Origin: Brevibacillus brevis NBRC 100599
GTDB taxonomy: Bacteria > Bacillota > Bacilli > Brevibacillales > Brevibacillaceae
Direction: 5' to 3'
Assembly (NCBI RefSeq): GCF_000010165.1
Contig: NC_012491.1
Coordinates: forward strand, 1,606,001-1,670,000
Length of the DNA stretch: 64,000 nucleotides
Part shown: in pieces, positions 34,659 to 42,977 of the stretch
Position numbering within the stretch: the stretch's first letter is position 1
Layout of the letters: each line of letters opens with the position of its first letter
Translations under genes and position numbers: made by a program
Notes under the pieces: generated by a model
Database searches by the model: none
What the model saw: the letters and a program-made list of their open reading frames with translations, nothing else
Told to the model about the DNA's origin: nothing

Positions 34659-35879
34659 ATGAAAGCAAGCTTGTGGATCAAAAATGCGAGTCTGGAATGT
34701 GGGTATATAGAGGAGAATGGCATCGTGACGGGAACAAAGACGGAGCGTTTCCACGTCTTGCTCACGGACGGTCGCGTTGAGAAAATCGTACCTGCGCTGT
34801 CAGATATACCTGACGGGGTATCTGTGTGGGATGCACAAGGCCTACTGATGCTTCCTTCTTTCCGGGAAATGCACATTCATTTAGACAAAACATTTTATGG
34901 AGGTCCGTGGCAAGCTGTTCTTCCTGCTCCCAATCGTTTTTTTCGAATCGAGCAAGAGCAGGAACTGCTACCCCTCCAGCTTCCCGTTGCCCGTGAGCGT
35001 GCAGAAAAGCTGCTGGAGCTAGTGCAATCGCACGGCGCTACTCACGTGCGGACGCATTGCAACATTGACCCGGTCATTGGGCTGAAAAATCTGGAAGCCA
35101 CATTAGAGGCATTGGCGACTTACCGTGAAAAACTTTCCTGGGAAATTGTCGCGTTTCCCCAACATGGCTTGCTGCGCAGTGATTCTGTTTCCCTCGTTCG
35201 TGAGGCGATGAAGCATGGAGCCGGACTCGTCGGTGGTGTCGATCCTGCCACGTTTGACGATGATATCGAGAAATCACTTGATACGATGATGGATATAGCG
35301 GTTGAAGCGAATGCGGATGTGGACATTCACCTGCACGAGCCTGGTCATTTGGGTGTTTATATGATGAAAAAATTGGCTGCAATGACGAAGGATGCGGGGT
35401 GGCAAGGTCGAGTCACTGTCAGCCATGCTTACGGGCTAGGAGAGGTACCGACTGCGGTGGCCAAAGAGGTCGCGGAGCTTTTCACCGAGCAGCAAATCGC
35501 TGTCATGTCGGCTGTTCCCATTGATATGCCAACCATCCCAATTCCGTTGCTTCATGCCAAAGGCGTCCATGTTGGATTGGGCAATGACAACATTACTGAT
35601 CATTGGGACCCATTTGGAACAGGAGATATGCTGCAAAAGGCAAACCGTCTGGCTGAACGGTTCCGGTGGATCGATGAGCGATCTCTATCGCGTGCACTGG
35701 GATTCGTTACAGGTGGCGTGACCCCACTGGATCAAGCTGGCAATCAAGTTTGGCCGAAAGTCGGAGATGAGGCAAATGCGGTTTTTGTCCGTGCCAAATG
35801 CTCCGCCGAGGCTGTGGCCAGACTATCTCCGAAGGAAGCAGTGGTTTTCTCGGGCAAGATAGTTTGGCAGAAACAATAA
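34659..35879 (+). CDS. CodA-like amidohydrolase, paralog 5
   Basis: This 406-residue paralog closes the operon of binding proteins 2 and 3. Metal residues are His72/His74 (MHIHLDK), His224, His256 and Asp310 (GNDNITDHW). It alone carries glutamate at the catalytic acid position (HLHEPG, Glu227), as in E. coli CodA; the other four have aspartate. AFPQ is Gln168. ATG 34659 follows AAAAGGATGGGAG. The D/E exchange at that one place supports its catalytic role in the whole set. Confidence 0.88.
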   Translation: MKASLWIKNASLECGYIEENGIVTGTKTERFHVLLTDGRVEKIVPALSDIPDGVSVWDAQGLLMLPSFREMHIHLDKTFYGGPWQAVLPAPNRFFRIEQEQELLPLQLPVARERAEKLLELVQSHGATHVRTHCNIDPVIGLKNLEATLEALATYREKLSWEIVAFPQHGLLRSDSVSLVREAMKHGAGLVGGVDPATFDDDIEKSLDTMMDIAVEANADVDIHLHEPGHLGVYMMKKLAAMTKDAGWQGRVTVSHAYGLGEVPTAVAKEVAELFTEQQIAVMSAVPIDMPTIPIPLLHAKGVHVGLGNDNITDHWDPFGTGDMLQKANRLAERFRWIDERSLSRALGFVTGGVTPLDQAGNQVWPKVGDEANAVFVRAKCSAEAVARLSPKEAVVFSGKIVWQKQ

Positions 35880-35894
35880 AGAGTAGGAAATACG

Positions 35895-35925
35895 ATCCGA
35901 TCTTCTTAAGAAGGTCGGATTTTTC
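35895..35925 (+). terminator. terminator of the 31362 operon
   Basis: ATCCGATCTTC folds on GAAGGTCGGAT and is followed by TTTTC. Confidence 0.8.
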
Positions 35926-35937
35926 ATGTGCTTTAAA

Positions 35938-36166
35938 AGTGGCTGTAGTGGAGAAGAAGTGCATTTCCAGTCTACGCTTCAGCCTCCGCCCCGCAAGGGG
36001 GATCGACTGTCCGCTTCGGAATAAATGGCGGGAGCGCTTCAAACGTAGACAGTTTCGAAGAAGTATCTCATAAATGAAGCTGAAATTCCCCGCCATTTAT
36101 TCCTATGCTGAGATGGGCTCCAGAGGCGCTTGGACTGGAAATGCACTTCTTCCGGCGTAGCTTTGG
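35938..36166 (+). repeat. long palindromic repeat, copy E
   Basis: The outer arms GAAGAAGTGCATTTCCAGTC (35953-35972) and 36133-36152 are exact 20-bp complements. The inner arms GGAATAAATGGCGGG (36018-36032) and 36089-36103 are exact too. CCCC-GCAA-GGGG near 35990-36001 is a perfect hairpin with a GNRA-type loop. Opposite in orientation to copy F, 160 bp away. Confidence 0.8.
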
Positions 36167-36326
36167 GGACATCTTGAAAGTAGATTCAAGGTGACAATTG
36201 ATTACTTAACTAACTATAAAATGATTTTCATAGCAAAATCCATATATTAGAATGCTACAGAAGAACAATCATGAAGAACCTTCAAACATTTTCTTGTTGC
36301 TTTTCATACATAGATCGAAAAATAGA

Positions 36327-36553
36327 CACAAGCAACGTCAAAGAAGCGTGTTTCCAGTCATAGCGCCTCTGGAGCCCGACCAAGCGGAGGGATGAATGAT
36401 GGGAGCGTTTTTAGCTTCAACGTGCGAATACCTCCTCGAGGCAACCACTTTTGAAGCGGCTCCCGTCATTCATACCGGAGCGGACAGTCTTCACCCCCTT
36501 GCGGGGCGTAGGCCGAAGCGAAGACTGGAAACACGCTTCTCTACCGCGGCTAC
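36327..36553 (-). repeat. long palindromic repeat, copy F
   Basis: The outer arms AGAAGCGTGTTTCCAGTC (36342-36359) and 36523-36540 are exact complements. The inner arms 36392-36406 and 36459-36473 pair with one T-G mismatch. Read on the minus strand it matches copy E in the GCCCCGCAAGGGGG hairpin, in GACTGTCCGCTCCGG and in GGGCTCCAGAGGCGC. Confidence 0.8.
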
Positions 36554-36603
36554 GGTATCGAGTATATTTTCACGTTTTTTAATCTGTACAAAATTAAATA
36601 AAA

Positions 36604-36666
36604 GTAAAAATATTATAAATTGATGTAAAGATGCTGAAAGGTTCGGTTGGGGATCTACCGTATAAT
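36604..36666 (+). promoter_or_regulatory. 21-bp repeat-array promoter of binding protein 4
   Basis: GTAAAAATATTATAAAT starts at 36604 and GTAAAGATGCTGAAAG at 36625 (21 bp apart). A perfect -10 TATAAT is at 36661-36666, 36 bp after the last repeat starts. Confidence 0.75.
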
Positions 36667-36722
36667 GCAAATAAGAAATACATTCAGAATTTTCGACAGT
36701 ATTCTACAGGGGGTAGACACAA

Positions 36723-38297
36723 ATGAAGAAAACGGGCATGGTCGGTTCCTTGTTGGCTCTGACATTGACGGTTAGTGTTGCGCTGACTGGATGTGGTGGT
36801 GCGAACTCGGAGCAATCCGGTTCGACGAATACAACTGCTGCTGAAGCGCCGAAAGAAGGGGGAACCCTGATTGTCGCTCGCAAGGCAGACGCCAATAATC
36901 TGGACCCGCATTTCATCTCCAATATTCCTTCGGCAAACTATGTGTATGGAAAAGTGTATGAGAGCTTGGTTTCTCGCGATAAAAACGGCGAGTACAAGCC
37001 TACTCTAGCAACTGAATGGAAACAGCTCGATGACTTGACATGGGAGTTCAAGCTCCGTGAGGGTGTTACGTTCCACGATGGTACACCCTTTACAGCAGAC
37101 GCTGTGAAAAAGACGTTCGAACGTGTACGCGATCCAAAGGTTGCATCACCGCGTGCATCCAACTTCTCCATGATCAAGGAAATTAAGATCGTAGATGATA
37201 AGACAGTACATTTCGTACTGGAGTATCCTTTTGCACCGCTGCTCTCCATCTTGGCTAGCTCAGAAGGAAGTATCATTAGCCCGAAAGCAATCGCCGAGCA
37301 TTCCGATACATTGGCGAAGCAGCCTGTGGGAACCGGACCTTTCAAATTTACATCATGGGCACCGGGTCAAGAAATGAAACTCGCAAAAAATGATACCTAC
37401 TGGGGTGAAAAGCCAAAGGTAGATGAAGTATTGTATAAGGTTGTTCCAGAAGATACGACGCGTGTAGCGATGATCGAAGCAGGCGAAGCGCACATCGGCG
37501 ACCAGCTTCCCGTGACGGAAGTAGAGCGTGCACAGGCATCTCCTGGGATGAACATGGTGCGTGCAGAAGGCTTGGGTGTGGATTACATCGGCTTTAACGT
37601 GCAGAAAAAGCCATTTGATGATGTACGTGTACGTCAAGCTGTCGCACATGCTATCGAAAAGCAAGCCATTGTACAAGGGGTATACAACAATGTAGGAACA
37701 CAGGCTGTTTCCTCGCTGTCACCAAAAGTCATCGGCTACAACCCGAATCTCCAGGATTACGCGTATGACGTCAATGCAGCAAAAGCACTGCTCGCAGAAG
37801 CAGGTTACCCAAACGGCTTCAAGACAACCATCGTGACAGATGACCGTAAAGAGCGCATGAACGTAGCAGAAGTCATCCAGTCACAGTTGAAAGGCATCGG
37901 CATTGATTTGGAGATCAAAGTAATGGAATACGGTGCGTATCTGGAGTACGCAGACAATGGTGAGCATGCGATGTTCATCGGGGGCTGGGGCAATGCAACA
38001 GGGGATGGCGACTACAACCAGTACAACGTCTTCCACAGCACTTCGAAAGGCAGCGCAGGTAACATGGCGTTCTACAACAATCCAGAGGTAGACAAGCTGA
38101 TTGAAGAAGGACGTCGCGAAAAAGATGCGCAAAAACGCAATGAAATTTACGCAAAGCTGCAAGAAATCGAGCTGAAGGAAGTACCGATTCTTCCAATCCG
38201 TACGATTGATCATGTGGCGGTTACGTCCAAGAATGTAAATGGCTTCTGGCTGAGCCCTGTTGGCTACTTGATGCTGGATGATGTATCGATCAACTAA
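36723..38297 (+). CDS. oligopeptide-type binding lipoprotein, paralog 4
   Basis: This 524-residue solute-binding lipoprotein has a lipobox LTGC near residue 24. It keeps ARKADANNLDPHF, FDDVRVRQAVAHAIEKQAI and GWGNATGDGDYNQYNVFHS, with small changes from the other copies in each (K for the S/Q before DANN, GDGDYN for GDADYN). It groups with paralog 3. ATG 36723 follows CAGGGGG. It forms its own transcription unit with a repeat-array promoter and a terminator. Confidence 0.9.
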   Translation: MKKTGMVGSLLALTLTVSVALTGCGGANSEQSGSTNTTAAEAPKEGGTLIVARKADANNLDPHFISNIPSANYVYGKVYESLVSRDKNGEYKPTLATEWKQLDDLTWEFKLREGVTFHDGTPFTADAVKKTFERVRDPKVASPRASNFSMIKEIKIVDDKTVHFVLEYPFAPLLSILASSEGSIISPKAIAEHSDTLAKQPVGTGPFKFTSWAPGQEMKLAKNDTYWGEKPKVDEVLYKVVPEDTTRVAMIEAGEAHIGDQLPVTEVERAQASPGMNMVRAEGLGVDYIGFNVQKKPFDDVRVRQAVAHAIEKQAIVQGVYNNVGTQAVSSLSPKVIGYNPNLQDYAYDVNAAKALLAEAGYPNGFKTTIVTDDRKERMNVAEVIQSQLKGIGIDLEIKVMEYGAYLEYADNGEHAMFIGGWGNATGDGDYNQYNVFHSTSKGSAGNMAFYNNPEVDKLIEEGRREKDAQKRNEIYAKLQEIELKEVPILPIRTIDHVAVTSKNVNGFWLSPVGYLMLDDVSIN

Positions 38298-38306
38298 TGG
38301 TGATAG

Positions 38307-38338
38307 AAGGGATGGCGCTTGTCGCTGTCCCTTTTTTC
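38307..38338 (+). terminator. terminator of binding protein 4
   Basis: AAGGGATGGCG folds on CGCTGTCCCTT with one mismatch and runs into TTTTTT. Confidence 0.75.
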
Positions 38339-38427
38339 GTCAATCGTCAATAGAGGAATTCGCGTTCTGGACCAGGAATAACTTGGGGAAGAGAAATGCT
38401 CAAGAGACAGGTCATGGGGTGGAAAAC

Positions 38428-39066
38428 ATGCAGGAAGAGCAGCTAGACATATTTGACGAAGCAGGACAGCATATCGGGGTAGAAGCGCGTAGCGAAGTAC
38501 ACCGCTTGGGGCTGTGGCACCAAACCTTTCACTGCTGGATTTATCGTGTAGTAGATGACCAGATCGAAATGTTGTTCCAAAAAAGACATCCACAAAAGGA
38601 TACTTGTCCAGATCTGCTCGACATTACCTCTGCCGGTCATCTTCTCGCCACGGAACAGCCATGTGACGGCGTGCGGGAATTGGAGGAGGAGCTGGGCTTG
38701 TCCGTGAGCTTTGAGGAATTGGACCAGTTAGGCGTAATTCGTGATGTTATGGTTGCCCCCTCTATCATTGATAAGGAAATGTGCCATACATTTTTGTATG
38801 AATGCGATCAACCGTTACGCGAGTACCGTATACAGGAAGAAGAAGTCACAGGGCTGTTTTGGGTCAGTCTGCGTGAGTTAGAGCGGTTGTTTGCGGGCGA
38901 GATCGGACAGATGACGGTGAATGGATTTTTGCTAATGGAAAATGGTGAACCAAAGGATATAGCAATGATCGCGGCCAAGGCTGACTTTGTACCGCATGAA
39001 GTGCATTATTACCAGCAGGTGTTTGCAGCAGTGAAACGACGCGCAGCCAACGCAGCCAATCGATAG
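38428..39066 (+). CDS. Nudix hydrolase, YfcD/isopentenyl isomerase-like
   Basis: This 212-residue protein starts EEQLDIFDEAGQHIGVEARSEVHRLGLWHQTFHCWIY, the pattern of the YfcD/IPP-isomerase-like Nudix group. The Nudix helix lies in SAGHLLATEQPCDGVRELEEELG, where the glycine, two glutamates and REL-EE-LG are present. Such enzymes hydrolyse nucleoside diphosphate derivatives; the substrate is unclear. ATG 38428 is taken because GGGGTGG is at 7-nt spacing and the longer frame runs back through a terminator. Confidence 0.85.
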   Translation: MQEEQLDIFDEAGQHIGVEARSEVHRLGLWHQTFHCWIYRVVDDQIEMLFQKRHPQKDTCPDLLDITSAGHLLATEQPCDGVRELEEELGLSVSFEELDQLGVIRDVMVAPSIIDKEMCHTFLYECDQPLREYRIQEEEVTGLFWVSLRELERLFAGEIGQMTVNGFLLMENGEPKDIAMIAAKADFVPHEVHYYQQVFAAVKRRAANAANR

Positions 39067-39086
39067 CCCTGAACGGAAAAACAATG

Positions 39087-39118
39087 CCTCGCTTGTTATT
39101 TGACAAGACGAGGTTTTT
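39087..39118 (+). terminator. terminator of the Nudix gene
   Basis: CCTCGCTTGT folds on ACAAGACGAGG and is followed by TTTTT. Confidence 0.8.
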
Positions 39119-39211
39119 CGTTGGTCGAGAAAGATTGTTCTTTCGTGTGGTATACTAAACAATGCTTTTTCGCTACTCGCGATCATGCGTACATAGAGAG
39201 AGGAGATCGAG

Positions 39212-40648
39212 ATGAGACTACAGATTATGATTGCCCTTATGCTCTCGACATTCCTTGCTGCGATGGAAGGAACGATTGTGAGTACAGCCGTACCGCGCAT
39301 TACGAGTGATTTGGCAGGCTTTGAACAGGTGAGCTGGGTATACGCCATCTACATGCTTGCCACTGCCGTATCTGCTCCCATTTACGGCAAACTAGCTGAT
39401 TTATTTGGCCGAAAAAACGTGTTGTTAATCGGGATCGGCATCTTTTTGTTAGGTTCTACGCTCTGTGGAGTGGCGACGTCAATGTGGCAGCTTATTATTT
39501 TCCGTGCCATTCAAGGCTTGGGTGCGGGATCAGTCATGCCGATTACGATGACCATTATCGGAGATTTGTATACGGAGCAGACTGCCCGGGCAAAAGCGCA
39601 GGGCTGGATTAGTGCTGTATGGGGACTTTCCGGTGTGGCAGGTCCGTTGGTCGGAGGATTTTTGGTCGATACACTGACGTGGCGTTATATCTTTTTTCTT
39701 AACTTACCTTTTGGACTTGTATCGTTTTTCATGCTCATCTTTTTGTACAAGGAAAAGCTTGCCGTCAAAGAAAAGCGCCATATCGATTATCCGGGCGCGC
39801 TTATTTTTTCGGTCGGGACGATCGCCTTGTTGTATGCCTTGCTAACAGGTAGCCAGAATCAATCCTGGACCAGTCCAGTGACGATTTCCTTGATCGTATT
39901 TGCTTTGGTGACCTATCTAGTGTTTGTATCGGTGGAGAAGAAATCGCCTGAGCCGCTGATTCCGCTTTCGCTTTTTACCAATCGAAATGTAACCATGATC
40001 AATCTGCTGACGCTCTTGACCAATGGAATTGTAATCAGCATGGTGGTTTACTTGCCGATCTGGAGCCAGGGAGTCTTGGGCGAAAGCGCGACGATGGCTG
40101 GCTTTGTTCTAACACCGATGCCAGTTTGCTGGACGATTGGCTCTATCCTTGCGGGGAACTTGTTAGGAAAGCTACGAGCGGAACAGTTATTTATCGCAGG
40201 GACAGCCGTTCTGACGGTAGCGACAACATTGTTGAGCTTCCTATCCACTCACTCAGCGGGATACCTCATTTATGTGGCTGTGGGCTCAATTGGTTTAGGA
40301 ATGGGACTCATTTCCCCAATCGTTATGGTAAAAATTCAATCGTCTGTTGAAGTCGACAAGAGGGGGACTGCCATTGCCCTCAATACATTCACGGGTACAT
40401 TTAGCCAAACCTTCGGGGCAGCGGTATTTGGAATGTTGTTCAACATGGTGACTGTAGCAGGTGGCCATACGAATTTAGGGGCCTCGTTTGAACACGGATC
40501 GATCCCTGTGGCCCAGCTGGCACAGATCCGAGACTTATTGGCTAGTGGTGTTCATGTGGTCTTCACAGGCACCTTCGTGCTTGCGATAAGCAGCTTTGTT
40601 CTGACCCTTTTGATCGCAAAAGGAAACCGAGTCAAGCAGACTCACTAA
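39212..40648 (+). CDS. MFS drug exporter, EmrB/QacA family
   Basis: This 478-residue, about fourteen-helix DHA2-type proton antiporter shows FLAAMEGTIVSTAVPRIT in helix 1, GKLADLFGRKNV after helix 2, the arginine motif FRAIQGLGAGSVMP and the helix-5 motif GLSGVAGPLVGGFLVD. ATG 39212 follows GAGAGGAG. It has its own terminator and no adjacent regulator, unlike the two LysR-linked MFS genes. The substrate is not predictable. Confidence 0.88.
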   Translation: MRLQIMIALMLSTFLAAMEGTIVSTAVPRITSDLAGFEQVSWVYAIYMLATAVSAPIYGKLADLFGRKNVLLIGIGIFLLGSTLCGVATSMWQLIIFRAIQGLGAGSVMPITMTIIGDLYTEQTARAKAQGWISAVWGLSGVAGPLVGGFLVDTLTWRYIFFLNLPFGLVSFFMLIFLYKEKLAVKEKRHIDYPGALIFSVGTIALLYALLTGSQNQSWTSPVTISLIVFALVTYLVFVSVEKKSPEPLIPLSLFTNRNVTMINLLTLLTNGIVISMVVYLPIWSQGVLGESATMAGFVLTPMPVCWTIGSILAGNLLGKLRAEQLFIAGTAVLTVATTLLSFLSTHSAGYLIYVAVGSIGLGMGLISPIVMVKIQSSVEVDKRGTAIALNTFTGTFSQTFGAAVFGMLFNMVTVAGGHTNLGASFEHGSIPVAQLAQIRDLLASGVHVVFTGTFVLAISSFVLTLLIAKGNRVKQTH

Positions 40649-40652
40649 TTCG

Positions 40653-40681
40653 AAAACGTCCGCCGCGTGCGGGCGTTTTTC
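40653..40681 (+). terminator. terminator of the MFS gene
   Basis: AAAACGTCCGC and GCGGGCGTTTTT form a short GC stem with a T run. Confidence 0.78.
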
Positions 40682-40791
40682 AATATTTGGTTACAATTTT
40701 CCAAAAAATGCAAACTTCGTATTGCCAGCCGTTACATTCATCGATACTATTTTCCTAGATACCCAATTTCTTGCAGACAGGAGTGCATGAG

Positions 40792-42045
40792 ATGATGGAG
40801 GAGATTCGTCCGGTTTCCATTGACGATATCGATGAGGTCGTGAGAATAGCAGCGCTGAGCTACCCTGGAAGCAATCTACTGGGTGCAGAGAGCAGACAGC
40901 GATTTGCCCAACGCGTAAGGGAGACGATCGAAAACGACCCACATGTCAGCTACCACGGCTGCTACCGTAATGGACAATTAGCGGGTATAATGAAATGGTA
41001 CGATTTTCCTATGAATGTTCTTGGTACACCGCTTTTGACTGGCGGAATTGGGCTGGTCGCCGTAGACCTTTTGCATAAAAAGGAAAAGGTCGCCATGTCG
41101 ATGCTTCAAGGCTTTCTTTCCAGCTATCGGGAACGGGGAATCTCGCTGGTCTCTCTCTATCCGTTTCGTGTTGATTTTTACAAGCAAATGGGGTTTGGAA
41201 TAGGGACCAAGGTTCATCAATACAAGTTCAAGCCGTCCAGCCTGCCGTTTATAGGCAAGGACAAAATCATTTATATAAGAAAAGAGGACAAAGAAGAACT
41301 GTCTGCTTGCTATCATCGCATCGCCCGTCAAACCCATGGCATGATCAAGCGAACAGACCGTGAGTGGGACAGACTCCTCGATGTCCCTGAAATGATTGTC
41401 GTCGGTTACAAAAAGGAAGGGAGATTCGCCGGCTATCTCGCTTTCCAGTTCCAGAGCGCTCATGAAAAAAACAAACTCATCAACAACATAGAAGTAAGAG
41501 AGCTTCAGTATGAGAGCCGCGAAGCACTTGCACAACTGCTCTCTTTCCTGCGGAGCCAGGCCGATCAGATTCAGCGAATCGAGTTCACGACGACGGACGA
41601 AGATTTTCATTTGTTGCTATCCGACCCGGGCAATGGAACGGATTCGATTTTATGGAGCATTTATCATGAGAGCCATGTATCTGGAGTCGGTCTGATGTAT
41701 CGGATTATTGATGTACCGGGATTTTTTCGTCAGCTGTCCCACCACCGATTTGGTTTGGAAACAGTGAATGTAAAGCTGACGATCCACGATTCGTTCCTGC
41801 CTGAGAATGAAGGGACATGGCTCATCAAGTTTGTCGATGGACGTCCGGAAGTAGGAGAGGCAGCGGAGTCTGACGTTTCGGTGGAGCTAGATATTTCGGA
41901 TTTTTCTTCACTCGTGATGGGGGTAGTAACGGCACGCAAGCTGTATCAATACGGCCAGTTGGAGCTGGATGCACCAGAAAAGCTCCCCATTTTGGATAGA
42001 CTGTTTGCTGTTTCCGAGAAGCCGAGAAGTGTGACAACCTTTTAG
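40792..42045 (+). CDS. Eis-like GNAT acetyltransferase
   Basis: This 417-residue protein has the tripartite Eis layout: an N-terminal GNAT domain with GIGLVAVDLLHKKEKVAMSML (V-x-P-like strand and acetyl-CoA loop) and YPFRVDFYKQMGFGIG, a second GNAT-like domain with LAFQFQ and EVRELQYES, and a C-terminal SCP2-like domain with LDISDFSSLVMG. Eis enzymes acetylate amines, including aminoglycosides. ATG 40792 follows CAGGAG at 8-nt spacing; a TTG at 40771 is less likely. Confidence 0.86.
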   Translation: MMEEIRPVSIDDIDEVVRIAALSYPGSNLLGAESRQRFAQRVRETIENDPHVSYHGCYRNGQLAGIMKWYDFPMNVLGTPLLTGGIGLVAVDLLHKKEKVAMSMLQGFLSSYRERGISLVSLYPFRVDFYKQMGFGIGTKVHQYKFKPSSLPFIGKDKIIYIRKEDKEELSACYHRIARQTHGMIKRTDREWDRLLDVPEMIVVGYKKEGRFAGYLAFQFQSAHEKNKLINNIEVRELQYESREALAQLLSFLRSQADQIQRIEFTTTDEDFHLLLSDPGNGTDSILWSIYHESHVSGVGLMYRIIDVPGFFRQLSHHRFGLETVNVKLTIHDSFLPENEGTWLIKFVDGRPEVGEAAESDVSVELDISDFSSLVMGVVTARKLYQYGQLELDAPEKLPILDRLFAVSEKPRSVTTF

Positions 42046-42135
42046 AAAAGAAGGTTCGTCACGTTTTTGACACATTTGGTTATCTTATTTTGCTTCCTCC
42101 CATATGTTGTTAGTAAATGGGAGGAGGTACGATTT

Positions 42136-42309
42136 ATGATCTTTCTAACACTGGTTATCTTTTTTGCATTTCTTTTGATTGTTTGGGTGGTCGTTAGACT
42201 CCTCTTCCGGCTGGAAAAGCATGATTCCATCACACATGATGAGAGAGAATTATGGAATCGTTTTCAGGTGAAGGAGCAGGAGATCAGATACCGAAAGCCC
42301 AAAAAATAA
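42136..42309 (+). CDS. small membrane protein, 57 residues
   Basis: One membrane helix (MIFLTLVIFFAFLLIVWVVV) is followed by a charged cytoplasmic tail rich in Glu, Arg and Lys. AGGAGG lies 9 nt before ATG 42136, which is why the longer frame from 42067 is not used. I do not recognise the family. It has its own terminator and precedes the PilZ gene on the same strand. Confidence 0.65.
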   Translation: MIFLTLVIFFAFLLIVWVVVRLLFRLEKHDSITHDERELWNRFQVKEQEIRYRKPKK

Positions 42310-42346
42310 AAAGAAAGGCGCCAAGATGACAGGCGCTCTTTCTTTT
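42309..42346 (+). terminator. terminator of the small membrane protein gene
   Basis: AAAAGAAAGGCGCC pairs with GGCGCTCTTTCTTTT with one mismatch. Confidence 0.78.
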
Positions 42347-42386
42347 GCGTGTTACCCACTATGAGATGAGAAAGAAGGAGAAAACA

Positions 42387-42863
42387 ATGCCAGGTAGATC
42401 AGAGGGGCATCAACGTGAATTTTTTCGCTTACGTCTAGAATACGCCCTCTGTGCAGACATGACCATTGTGCTGGTCAAAGGGAAAACGATGGAGATTGGG
42501 AGCACGCAGGTATTGATCGAGGATATTGGGGCAGGTGGACTTCGTTTTCTTTCTCATCTCAAAATGCCAGCAAACGACCAGCTCGTTCTGCAGTTTGCGA
42601 CGGAATTGTGCGGACAGGCTCTGAAAATGTACGGCCACGTCGTTCGCACGATTCCGTGGGAAACGGACTATTACGAATACGCTGTACGGTTTACGATGGA
42701 AGAGGAACAGCATCTTGAGATTAATCGCTTGGTAAACCGATTGGCCATCCGCTATCGGCAGAAGCGTACAGCAACAGAAGGACGTTTCTACAAAGGTGAC
42801 CGTTTGACATTTTTAAAAGAGTTGGCTCAAGCAAGTCTTTCGATGCGAGCCAGTGAAGCATAG
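42387..42863 (+). CDS. PilZ-domain protein
   Basis: This 158-residue cytoplasmic protein has the PilZ signatures for cyclic di-GMP: REFFRL near residue 10 (arginine box) and EDIGAGGLRF near residue 50 (the D-x-S/G-x-x-G box). A helical tail of about 50 residues follows the beta barrel. It probably links cyclic di-GMP to motility or surface behaviour, but no partner gene is beside it. ATG 42387 follows AGAAGGAG. Confidence 0.85.
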   Translation: MPGRSEGHQREFFRLRLEYALCADMTIVLVKGKTMEIGSTQVLIEDIGAGGLRFLSHLKMPANDQLVLQFATELCGQALKMYGHVVRTIPWETDYYEYAVRFTMEEEQHLEINRLVNRLAIRYRQKRTATEGRFYKGDRLTFLKELAQASLSMRASEA

Positions 42864-42867
42864 ATAA

Positions 42868-42907
42868 AAAGGCTTTCTGTTGTGCGAATACAACGGAGAG
42901 CTTTTTT
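42868..42907 (+). terminator. terminator of the PilZ gene
   Basis: AAAGGCTTTCTGTTG folds on CAACGGAGAGCTTTTTT. Confidence 0.75.
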
Positions 42908-42977
42908 GTTTGACATGGAATAAACACAGTGATAAGTTATCTATAATAACTCAAACGAATAAAGGTTGTGTTTATAG

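Noticed and set aside
21426-36553. Palindromic elements as insertion sequences.
   Set aside because: No transposase gene or clear target duplication is visible. A non-autonomous mobile element remains possible and is stated in the finding.
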